A DNA stretch of 11,347 nt from an uncultured Thalassospira sp. (GTDB taxonomy: Bacteria > Pseudomonadota > Alphaproteobacteria > Rhodospirillales_A > Thalassospiraceae). Below the pieces are notes generated by a model. The model saw only the letters and a program-made list of their open reading frames with translations. It searched no databases and was not told where the DNA came from. Where the stretch lies: assembly GCA_946885765.1 (NCBI GenBank), contig CAMPHD010000069.1, positions 1 to 11,347 of the forward strand. The letters are read 5' to 3'. A program made the position numbers and the translations under genes. Of the stretch, positions 1 to 5,900 are shown one piece after another. Position 1 is the first letter of the stretch. Each line of letters starts with the position of its first letter.

Positions 1-1843
1 TGGCGCCACTTTTGCCAAATGCCTTGGCGGCATCGCTGGCGTCTGCAAAGCCGTTATTGGTGATGGCCTCAATCCCGCCAGCTTCGAAAAAGTTTCGGGC
101 AAACATGGCGCGCGCGGTGTGCTTGGCAACCGGGCCCAGATTGGCCAGAAAGATTTGCGGAAATTTGCCGGTTGATGCCTTGTGGGCATCGGCACGATCC
201 CGCAGGGTTTCGAAACTTTCCGAAAGACGATGGGTTGGCAGCGGATCGATGGTTGTGCCTGCTGCCTTGCCATAAAGGGCTTCATACATCTGTGCGATGG
301 TGGCACCGGATTTGGCGGCCGTGATCAGATCATCAAGGCTGCTTCCGATTGCACCCTTGAACCCGGTCTGGCGGGCTTTGGCTTCCTTGCGGATCGTCGC
401 GAGATTCGGCGTATCGCAGGTGACTTTGGCCTCGGTGATATTGGGGAATTCCGACACCCCGGTCAGCGGATCACGCCGGGTGGCAATGCGGCTTTCGCGG
501 GTCTGCCAGATTTCCGAAATCTCTTTTTGCAGGGACCCGTCGGCAAGGGCCTTGATAATGCCGCCTTTGGCTTCAAGTGACTGGAACCGGCCCCAGGCAT
601 TAGATGCCAGTTCGCGGGTCAGGTTCTCGATGAACCATGACCCGCCCGCCGGATCGATCACGCGGTGAACGTTGCTTTCTTCCTGCAGGATCAGTTGGGT
701 GTTGCGCGCAATGCGGCGCGCAAAGCCATCGGGCAGGCCAATCAGATGATCATAGGGCAGGCAGATAACGCTATCGGCCCCGCCCAGACCGGCGCTCAAG
801 CTGGTGACGGTGGTACGCAGCATATTGACCCACGGATCAACCTTCGACAGCGCCATCTCGGCTGATACCGCATTGATCGTGATGGTGGCATCATCTACAC
901 CCGATGCCGAAAGAACGCGGCTCCACATCAGGCGAAGCGCGCGAAGTTTGGCAATCCCGGCAAAGAAATCGGTGCCAACCGCAACATTAAACGCAATCGC
1001 GCCCGCGGCCTGATCAATCACCATGCCGGTATCGGTCAGCGTCCGCAGATAGGTGACACCACCGGCCAGCAGGCAGGCAAGTTCCTGCCCATCGGTCGCA
1101 CCGGCATTATAGAACGGCGCGCCATTGACGGTGATGGCGGTGGCATGTGGGAAACGGTCGATCAGATCAGCGGTAATATCGGCGGCCTGTTTGATGGCAT
1201 CATTGGCGGAAACCGGAAGGCATCCTGTGGCGGCCAATGTGCCAATCGGATCAATGTTAAAGGCCGGGGCGGCGTCGCTTGCAAAATCGTCATCCGCGTC
1301 AGTGCTGTTTTCCGTATCCTTTTCAAGGCGCGCTGCCAGAATGGCGGCGGCCGGGATGGCGGCAGCACCGGCATCAAGTGCGATGGTCGCAAGGTTGGTA
1401 TAGACATCGTCAAGTGCGCAATCGAGATCGGCAAGACAGTGAATGGCGATGCCATCAATGCCAGCGTCGCCCGATGTGATATCCGCGCCTGCGCGTGCGG
1501 CGGCATCCAGACGCAAAAGAACCGACGTCGCGCCGTTTTCAAGATCGTCGAGAATCGCGGCATTGACCGATTTGGGATCGGGATGGGCATGAAGCTGTCG
1601 AATATCCCAGCCGCTGGCGGCGTCCTTGGCGTCGACGGCGGCACACAGGACCTGATGGATCAGGCGGGTGGCATCATCCTGATCATCGTTGGTGTAAAGC
1701 GGCTGCATCGCGAAACCGTCAAGCATCCTTGTGACCAGTTTCTTGTCAAAGGATGCGCCTTTCAGGCCGGATTCCGCCAGTTGACGCCAGCTCGCATAAT
1801 CTGCGGCTGGAAACTCTGAGGCCAGCTTTAACGGGTCTGTCAT
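1..1843 (-). CDS. mutA: Methylmalonyl-CoA mutase small (beta) subunit, 3' end beyond window
   Basis: The frame reads open from ATG at 1843 to the window edge, giving 614 residues with no stop. The large MutB subunit catalyses the adenosylcobalamin-dependent isomerisation of methylmalonyl-CoA and succinyl-CoA in propionate and odd-chain or branched-chain catabolism; MutA is its structural partner in the cytoplasm. Family signs are the NTQLILQEESNVHRVIDPAG block (391-400 onward, ending in GGSWFIE), EFPNI at 475-479, and a C-terminal cobalamin-domain-like fold from about residue 565. There the usual DxHxxG cobalamin ligand motif is replaced by LGPVAKH, as expected for the non-binding small subunit. 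Only the last tens of residues should be missing. The start is supported by GGGAGAG at 1847-1853, just upstream. The gene follows a long leader carrying a cobalamin riboswitch. mutB would be expected next, left of the window, but is not visible. Confidence 0.93.
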   Translation of the reverse strand, partial: MTDPLKLASEFPAADYASWRQLAESGLKGASFDKKLVTRMLDGFAMQPLYTNDDQDDATRLIHQVLCAAVDAKDAASGWDIRQLHAHPDPKSVNAAILDDLENGATSVLLRLDAAARAGADITSGDAGIDGIAIHCLADLDCALDDVYTNLATIALDAGAAAIPAAAILAARLEKDTENSTDADDDFASDAAPAFNIDPIGTLAATGCLPVSANDAIKQAADITADLIDRFPHATAITVNGAPFYNAGATDGQELACLLAGGVTYLRTLTDTGMVIDQAAGAIAFNVAVGTDFFAGIAKLRALRLMWSRVLSASGVDDATITINAVSAEMALSKVDPWVNMLRTTVTSLSAGLGGADSVICLPYDHLIGLPDGFARRIARNTQLILQEESNVHRVIDPAGGSWFIENLTRELASNAWGRFQSLEAKGGIIKALADGSLQKEISEIWQTRESRIATRRDPLTGVSEFPNITEAKVTCDTPNLATIRKEAKARQTGFKGAIGSSLDDLITAAKSGATIAQMYEALYGKAAGTTIDPLPTHRLSESFETLRDRADAHKASTGKFPQIFLANLGPVAKHTARAMFARNFFEAGGIEAITNNGFADASDAAKAFGKSGA

Positions 1844-1936
1844 GCTCTCTCCCGGTCGCGGTCCGATCTTTTCGGATCTGGTCGATTCTATTTTACAACG
1901 GATTCCCTCCGTCCGGTACACCCCGCCCGGTTCGGC
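1844..1936 (-). promoter_or_regulatory. Probable riboswitch expression platform and mutA ribosome binding site
   Basis: Between aptamer and mutA start, the minus-strand RNA can form two small hairpins: ACGGA/TCCGT (1898-1912) and TCCGA/TCGGA (1862-1876). The ribosome binding site GGGAGAG lies at 1847-1853. The segment ATCGGACCG (1859-1867) is perfectly complementary over 9 bases to CGGTCCGAT (2033-2041) inside the aptamer. That pairing excludes the 1862-1876 hairpin and ends 6 nt from the ribosome binding site. No hairpin followed by a U-run is present, so control of translation initiation is more likely than intrinsic termination. The role is inferred from base pairing only. Confidence 0.55.
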
Positions 1937-2067
1937 AGAAACAGAGCCATCTTTCGGTATCTGACTTATGCACTGCCAGAAACGGTGCATTTACAGTTGC
2001 GAGGGCAGCTTCGGCCTTGGTCATGGACATGCATCGGACCGTACCGAATTCCCGAAAGAATGTTTCC
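1937..2067 (-). ncRNA. Cobalamin (vitamin B12) riboswitch aptamer in the mutA leader
   Basis: Read on the minus strand, the leader contains the hallmark core GCTGCCCTCGCAACTGTAA (1991-2009) and a B12 box, AAGTCAGATACCG (1955-1967). The pairing fits the cobalamin family. An outer stem forms between GGAAACA (2061-2067) and TGTTTCT (1937-1943). A second closing stem forms between TCTTTCGG (2052-2059) and CCGAAAGA (1950-1957). A stem of TTCGG with CCGAA flanks the segment before the core. A hairpin ATGCAC/GTGCAT lies between core and B12 box. Such RNAs bind adenosyl-, methyl- or hydroxocobalamin and switch expression of the downstream gene. The aptamer ends about 93 nt before the mutA start codon. 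The exact ligand subclass cannot be told by eye, and the segment between the P5-like strands is longer than usual. Confidence 0.93.
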
Positions 2068-2092
2068 ATATCGCATCTGCGACATGGCGGTG

Positions 2093-2122
2093 TTTATAGC
2101 ACCCGCCTATAATTACGTAAAT
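2093..2122 (-). promoter_or_regulatory. Candidate sigma-70-type promoter of mutA leader
   Basis: On the minus strand, TTTACG (2117-2122) and TATAAA (2093-2098) are separated by 18 bp, matching 4/6 and 5/6 of the housekeeping consensus. Transcription would start near 2086, about 20 nt before the first strand of the riboswitch outer stem, which is what a riboswitch leader needs. Judged by eye, without a scored model. Confidence 0.45.
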
Positions 2123-2146
2123 AGGCATGGAAATACCTATTTACGT
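2115..2146. promoter_or_regulatory. Perfect 11-bp inverted repeat, candidate operator of mutA
   Basis: ACGTAAATAGG (2115-2125) and CCTATTTACGT (2136-2146) are perfect reverse complements separated by 10 bp. The first arm covers the candidate -35 element of the mutA promoter. A third CCTAT at 2106-2110 lies 15 bp before the ATAGG, so CCTAT/ATAGG/CCTAT recur at 15-bp steps. This looks like the binding site of a dimeric regulator. ACGT-containing operators are known for some acyl-CoA or branched-chain catabolism regulators, but I cannot assign a family. It is not a terminator, because no T-run follows on either strand. Confidence 0.5.
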
Positions 2147-2367
2147 CAATTTTGCGACCATCCATCAGTATTCCGTAACGTTATCCGTCTGAAAAATGGT
2201 TGTTTTCTGCCAAGGGTGAGGTTGATGAACGGATATTTATGGCGCGGCGCTGCCATTATACTTTGGCTGGATTGTGATGGTTTCTGGGAAAAAATGCGGG
2301 GTTTAACCAATTTGACATTTTCATCTGCCAGATTGGGGCTGTCCCAAATCTCGGAGTATTGCCATCC
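2147..2367. other. Intergenic region before the response regulator
   Basis: No convincing gene is seen in these 221 bp. It contains an isolated TTGACA (2312-2317) without a good -10 at the right distance, and TATACT (2257-2262) without a good -35. A 20-bp palindrome lies at 2331-2350. The open frames that cross it overlap the mutA regulatory elements or the response regulator gene and lack family features. Confidence 0.4.
2331..2350. repeat. 20-bp imperfect palindrome directly before the response regulator RBS
   Basis: The 20 bases read GATTGGGG then CT/GT then CCCAAATC: GATT pairs AATC and GGG pairs CCC, with one mismatched pair and a four-base centre. It ends one base before the TCGGAG that serves as ribosome binding site. 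It could be an operator or a leader hairpin limiting ribosome access; the sequence cannot separate these. Confidence 0.4.
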
Positions 2368-2790
2368 ATGAATGCGCTCAGCGCCGTGCCGCCCCGACCG
2401 ACACATGACGGTCTGGTTGCGTTTGCCGACGACAGCCCCAGCGCCAAAGCGGCCCTTGAAACCGTTTTGCGCCGTGCCGGGTATGACGTGGCAGGGTTTG
2501 ACTGTGCCGACGATCTGATCGACCAACTGGACGGTCTTTATCCGCGCGCGATTATTCTGGATCTTGAAATGCCCGGCATGAGCGGGTTTGAAGCCTTTTG
2601 CGAGATTCGCCGCCGCTTCCCCAACGCGGTGGAGGTGCCTGTTCTGTTTTTCTCGGCCCATTATGATGCCGATACGCGGGCACAGGCCGATGCCCTTGGT
2701 GCGGCTGACTTTATCAGCAAGGATGCAAGCCCGATGGTGGTGATCGAGCAGCTTAACCGGGCGCTCGATAAATCCATGAGCCATTGCTGA
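2368..2790 (+). CDS. Single-domain response regulator (receiver domain only)
   Basis: The 140-residue product is one CheY-like receiver domain with no output domain. The acidic pair is D21-D22, the phosphoacceptor is D65 in ILDLEMPGMSG, the switch residue is S96 in LFFSAH, and the conserved lysine is K118 in FISKD. All key residues are present, so it should accept phosphate from a histidine kinase and act by protein-protein contact. I chose ATG 2368, because the in-frame TTG at 2359 lies only 2 nt from the GGAG at 2353-2356 whereas ATG is 11 nt away. No kinase gene is adjacent; the nearest kinase in the window is more than 3 kb away on the other strand. It is transcribed alone, converging on phhA. 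Partner and process are unknown. Confidence 0.88.
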   Translation: MNALSAVPPRPTHDGLVAFADDSPSAKAALETVLRRAGYDVAGFDCADDLIDQLDGLYPRAIILDLEMPGMSGFEAFCEIRRRFPNAVEVPVLFFSAHYDADTRAQADALGAADFISKDASPMVVIEQLNRALDKSMSHC

Positions 2791-2836
2791 GTTATTTTTG
2801 GTAATCGCCTGTATTTTTCATTTTTTGTGAATAATC

Positions 2837-2879
2837 AAAAAATCGGGTCTTTTGGCAAAAAATGCCCCTGGACCCGATT
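2837..2879 (-). terminator. Rho-independent terminator of phhA
   Basis: AATCGGGTC (2841-2849) and GACCCGATT (2871-2879) form a perfect 9-bp stem, with an inner GGCA/TGCC stem in the loop (2854-2866). On the minus strand the stem is followed by a T-run (2842 down to 2837), so it stops transcription from phhA, whose stop codon is about 37 bp upstream. On the plus strand no T-run follows, so termination of the response regulator transcript here would be weaker. Confidence 0.85.
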
Positions 2880-2915
2880 GATCAACCTCCGCACATTATA
2901 ATAGCACATGCCAAC

Positions 2916-3806
2916 TCAGGCGTCCCGCCGTGGCGTCACATCACCCGCCTGCATAGCGATGGTGAGCTCCTCGTCCCCGTGAATATAATAAAGCTGATCA
3001 CCGGGAAGCGTGACTGCCGGATCAATCGCCGGACGCTGGGCGAGGCGGTCATAGATGGCCGCGAAATCCGCATCCATCGCGTCGAAAAGCTGCTGATAGT
3101 CGGTCAGCACGAAATAGGTTTTCTGGAAATCGTCAATCGCATAGTCGGTTGCCATCACCCGTTCGAGGTCAAATGCCACCCGGTTGGGGTGTGGGTCGGA
3201 CACGGAATAGATGGTTTCGGTCTGTGATGACAGCATGCCCGCCCCATAGGCGCGCAATCCGTGGTCGGTCATGATCAGGCCAAACTCGACCATGTACCAA
3301 TACATCCGTGCAAGTTTCTTGAGCCCGCCCTTGGCAATGGCTTCGGGGCCCTTGGCGCCGTAAGCCGCCAGATAATCGGCAAAGACCGGATCATAAAGCA
3401 TCGGCACATGACCAAAGAAGTCATGGAAGATGTCGGGCTCGACGAGATAGTCGATTTCCTCTGGCTTGCGCAGCCAGACGGTCACCGGAAAGCGCCGGTT
3501 GGCGAGGTGATCGAAAAATACATCATCGGGCACCAGCCCCGGCACCGCGACAAGGTGCCAGCCGGTGGCGGCATGAAGTTTTTCACTGACCCGGCCGAAA
3601 TGCGGAATGCCATCGGCAGCATCAAGTTTTTCAAGATTGCGGATATAGTCCGGGGCGGCATAGCCCGGCAGGATCGACTTCTGGCGGGCATAAAGTTTGC
3701 GCCAGAGGTCGTGTTCGGCCCCGGAATAGGATGCCCAGTCCTGGGCCACGGTGTAGTCATCATTGATGTGGCTGTAATCGCCGCGCAGATTTTTGTTCTG
3801 GTCCAT
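2916..3806 (-). CDS. phhA: Phenylalanine-4-hydroxylase
   Basis: This 296-residue protein matches the bacterial monomeric aromatic amino acid hydroxylases. They convert L-phenylalanine to L-tyrosine using O2, non-haem iron and a tetrahydropterin, feeding tyrosine and homogentisate catabolism in the cytoplasm. The iron ligands are visible: H128 and H133 in FHDFFGHVP and E174 in YWYMVEFGL, the spacing of the Chromobacterium enzyme (138, 143, 184). No regulatory ACT domain is present, as usual for bacterial forms, and the length is typical. The ATG at 3806 is preceded by GAGGAC at a suitable distance. It is divergent from an Lrp/AsnC regulator gene 142 bp away, which probably controls it, and ends in its own terminator. 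A pterin-4a-carbinolamine dehydratase partner is not in the window. Confidence 0.96.
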   Translation of the reverse strand: MDQNKNLRGDYSHINDDYTVAQDWASYSGAEHDLWRKLYARQKSILPGYAAPDYIRNLEKLDAADGIPHFGRVSEKLHAATGWHLVAVPGLVPDDVFFDHLANRRFPVTVWLRKPEEIDYLVEPDIFHDFFGHVPMLYDPVFADYLAAYGAKGPEAIAKGGLKKLARMYWYMVEFGLIMTDHGLRAYGAGMLSSQTETIYSVSDPHPNRVAFDLERVMATDYAIDDFQKTYFVLTDYQQLFDAMDADFAAIYDRLAQRPAIDPAVTLPGDQLYYIHGDEELTIAMQAGDVTPRRDA

Positions 3807-3948
3807 GACGGTCCTCGTTTGCTCCCTGATGAGAATTTCTGCATGGATTATTTTACATCAATTCAAATGTCATTTTCGCGCGATGTCGCGGCCAAAATGC
3901 ATTATGGTTGATCAAATATGACCGTATAAGCCAGTTTTGGGGCGAAAA
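3807..3948. promoter_or_regulatory. Divergent control region between phhA and the Lrp-family gene
   Basis: This 142-bp spacer must hold both promoters. It is AT-rich around 3838-3870. It contains a loose dyad with outer ACAT/ATGT around 3847-3870, a TTGATCAA palindrome (3908-3915), and a TATAAG (3925-3930) that could be the -10 for the plus-strand gene, although no good -35 is seen. These are candidate Lrp-type sites only; no element matches a defined consensus strongly. Confidence 0.35.
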
Positions 3949-4434
3949 ATGACCGATATGCTGTTGAGCCCAACCGACATCAAAATCCTGCAAATCCTTC
4001 AGCGCGACGCATCAATCAGCAATGTGCAACTGGCCGAAAAGGTTGGCATGTCGCCATCGCCCTGCCTGCGCCGGGTCAAGCAGCTTGAGGCATCGGGCAT
4101 CATCCGCCAGACGGTGGCGTTGCTCGATCGCAAGAAGGCCGGGCTTGGCGTGCTGGCAACCATTCAGGTCCGCCTGCAACGCCACACCGAAGAAGGGGCG
4201 GAGGATTTCGCCAAGGCGATGAACGACCTGCCGCAGATCATGTCCTGCTGGGCAATGACCGGGCGGCAGGACTTCCTTCTGGTGGCCCTGGCGCGCGATA
4301 TTGAAAGTTTTGGGGATTTCGTGACGCACAAGCTGTTGTCGATGCCCAATGTGCGTGATGTTCAGTCAAGCCTTGTACTTAAGGAATACAAGAATCAGAC
4401 GGCCATCCCGGTTGGTCATCTGGCAGGCGGATGA
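3949..4434 (+). CDS. Lrp/AsnC-family transcriptional regulator, probable phhA regulator
   Basis: The 161-residue protein has the two-part Lrp/AsnC build. An N-terminal helix-turn-helix (about residues 10-58) includes SNVQLAEKVGMSPSPCLRRV and the following QLEASGII. A C-terminal ligand-sensing and oligomerisation domain spans about residues 70-150, including the MTGRQDFLL segment. The length is standard. The start is ATG 3949 with GGGG 6 nt upstream; the earlier in-frame TTG at 3937 overlaps that ribosome binding site. Family members bind amino acids and often regulate an adjacent gene of amino acid metabolism. The divergent position next to phhA suggests it senses phenylalanine or tyrosine and regulates phhA and itself; this is inference from context. 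A terminator follows, separating it from the asparaginase gene. Confidence 0.92.
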   Translation: MTDMLLSPTDIKILQILQRDASISNVQLAEKVGMSPSPCLRRVKQLEASGIIRQTVALLDRKKAGLGVLATIQVRLQRHTEEGAEDFAKAMNDLPQIMSCWAMTGRQDFLLVALARDIESFGDFVTHKLLSMPNVRDVQSSLVLKEYKNQTAIPVGHLAGG

Positions 4435-4450
4435 AAGTTGTCGTGGCGCT

Positions 4451-4481
4451 GCACTGCGTCACGGGTGATGCTTGCTTTTTT
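4451..4481 (+). terminator. Rho-independent terminator after the Lrp-family gene
   Basis: GCGTCA (4456-4461), loop CGGG and TGATGC (4466-4471) form a stem with one G-U pair. It is extended by GCA (4451-4453) with TGC (4473-4475) across a small internal bulge, and is followed at once by six T (4476-4481). It lies 17 bp past the regulator's stop codon. Confidence 0.8.
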
Positions 4482-4544
4482 GGGGCGATTTCGGGCATAG
4501 GTTTGATCCTGTTTTGAATGCGCCAGTCATGGAGAGCCCCCAAG

Positions 4545-5567
4545 ATGTCTGCCAATTCTGCCAACCAGATTGCTGCCAATCCGATCCTTGTCGAAGCCAC
4601 CCGTGGCGGGATGGTTGAGAGTTTCCATCGCGGGCGGTATGTCGTGATGAAGGCCGATGGCACCGTGGTTGCCGAAGGGGGCGATATTGACGCGTTGATG
4701 TATCCGCGATCCGCGATCAAGCCGTTGCTGGCGATCCCGCTGCTTGAAAGCGGGGCGGCGGATGCGTTCGGGCTTGAGGACAAGCATATTGCATTGGCTT
4801 GTTCGTCGCATAATGGCGAGGAAGAACACGCGCAGACCGTTGCCGCATGGCTTGAGAAAATCGGGTTGTCGGTCGATACGCTGGCCTGCGCGCCGCATTA
4901 TTCATTGAGCCTGAACGCGGCGATCAAGCAGGCGTCCGATCATGTGAAATTGAGCAAGGCGCATAACAATTGTTCGGGCAAGCATTGCGGGTTTCTGACG
5001 ACCGCGCAGCATCTGGGCGATGATCCGGCGGGCTATATCGAGGAAGCCCACCCGGTTCAGCAGCGCCTGATCAGGGTTCTGGAAGAAATGGGCGATTGCG
5101 ATCTGTCGTTCACACCGCGCGGCATTGATGGATGCGGCATTCCGGTGATCGGCATGCGGTTGCGTGACCTTGGCCTTGCCATGGCACGCATGGCCGATCC
5201 GAGCGGATTGGCCCCCAAACGTATTGAGGCGATCAAGCGCATTCGCAGGGGATGTGCGCAAGCCCCGTTCATGGTGGCGGGCACCGGGCGTTTTTGCACC
5301 GGGATCATGGAAGTCTGCGGCGAGGATGCGTTGGTCAAGGTTGGGGCGGAAGGCGTTTATTGCGCCGCATTCCCTAAACAGGGGCTTGGCGTTGCCCTTA
5401 AGATCGATGACGGCACCCAGCGAGGGGCCGAGGTTGCGATGGGCGCGATCCTGCGCCAGCATGGCGTGATTGACGATGCCCGTGCCGAGACGCTTAAAAA
5501 GTATCTGACGCCGGTTCTGACCAACTGGGCGGGCAAATATGCCGGGGATTTGCGCCCCGCATTCTGA
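4545..5567 (+). CDS. L-asparaginase, Rhizobium etli type (Asparaginase_II family)
   Basis: The 340-residue protein belongs to the serine-lysine, zinc-containing asparaginase class typified by inducible R. etli ReAV, which hydrolyses L-asparagine to aspartate and ammonia. Residues aligning with the published ReAV site are present: S56 and K59 in RSAIK (ReAV 48 and 51), S88 in ACSSHN (80), C143 and K146 in NNCSGKHCGF (135 and 138), C197 in IDGCGIP (189), C251 (249) and K265 (263). The offset changes from 8 to 2, implying about six residues fewer in between. No signal peptide is seen, so it is likely cytoplasmic. I chose ATG 4545, with GGAGAG 8 nt upstream, over ATG 4518, which lacks a ribosome binding site. 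A small membrane protein gene follows after 12 nt, suggesting co-transcription. Confidence 0.92.
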   Translation: MSANSANQIAANPILVEATRGGMVESFHRGRYVVMKADGTVVAEGGDIDALMYPRSAIKPLLAIPLLESGAADAFGLEDKHIALACSSHNGEEEHAQTVAAWLEKIGLSVDTLACAPHYSLSLNAAIKQASDHVKLSKAHNNCSGKHCGFLTTAQHLGDDPAGYIEEAHPVQQRLIRVLEEMGDCDLSFTPRGIDGCGIPVIGMRLRDLGLAMARMADPSGLAPKRIEAIKRIRRGCAQAPFMVAGTGRFCTGIMEVCGEDALVKVGAEGVYCAAFPKQGLGVALKIDDGTQRGAEVAMGAILRQHGVIDDARAETLKKYLTPVLTNWAGKYAGDLRPAF

Positions 5568-5579
5568 TCTGAGGAAAAG

Positions 5580-5900
5580 ATGCACAGCATTGCGGCCTAT
5601 GCCGGAGCAGCAATTGCCGAAATCGCCGGATGCTTTGCGTTCTGGGCGTGGCTTCGGCTTGGCAAATCCGGGCTTTGGATCGTGCCGGGTATTTTGTCGC
5701 TGATTGTCTTCGCATGGTTGTTGACCAAGGTCGAAAGCGATTTTGCCGGGCGGGCCTATGCGGCCTATGGCGGGATTTATATCGCGGCGTCGCTGGGCTG
5801 GTTGTGGCTGATTGAGGGCAAAATGCCCGACCGATGGGACATGACCGGCGTTGCCGTTTGCCTTGTCGGGGCGGGGATTATTTTGTTCGCGCCGCGATAG
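5580..5900 (+). CDS. ynfA: YnfA/UPF0060 family four-helix inner membrane protein
   Basis: The 106-residue product is almost entirely hydrophobic, with four predicted membrane helices (about 5-25, 31-50, 61-78 and 87-104). It carries the family pattern with an early Glu (E14), [20 protein letters not shown] (58-77), the [10 protein letters not shown] loop (78-87) and the terminal PR. The YnfA family is related to small multidrug resistance transporters, and some enterobacterial members are reported to export cationic compounds; the substrate here is unknown. ATG 5580 has GAGG 5 nt upstream and lies 12 nt after the asparaginase stop, so the two are probably one operon without an obvious functional link. 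Its last 23 bp overlap the 3' end of the convergent histidine kinase gene. Confidence 0.92.
   Translation: MHSIAAYAGAAIAEIAGCFAFWAWLRLGKSGLWIVPGILSLIVFAWLLTKVESDFAGRAYAAYGGIYIAASLGWLWLIEGKMPDRWDMTGVAVCLVGAGIILFAPR

Noticed and set aside
1145..1819. Plus-strand 224-codon open frame
   Set aside because: It lies antisense to mutA, whose minus-strand product matches the mutase family throughout; this frame has no family features.
2146..2784. Minus-strand 212-codon open frame
   Set aside because: It is antisense to the response regulator, which shows every receiver-domain key residue; this frame has no recognisable domain.
2897..2902. Perfect TATAAT on the plus strand
   Set aside because: No -35 at a suitable distance, and it points into the antisense of phhA; probably chance in an AT-rich spacer.
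3261..3911. Plus-strand 216-codon open frame
   Set aside because: It is antisense to phhA and runs into the divergent promoter region; phhA has all three iron ligands.
4902..5585. Minus-strand 227-codon open frame
   Set aside because: It is antisense to the asparaginase, whose catalytic residues are all visible.
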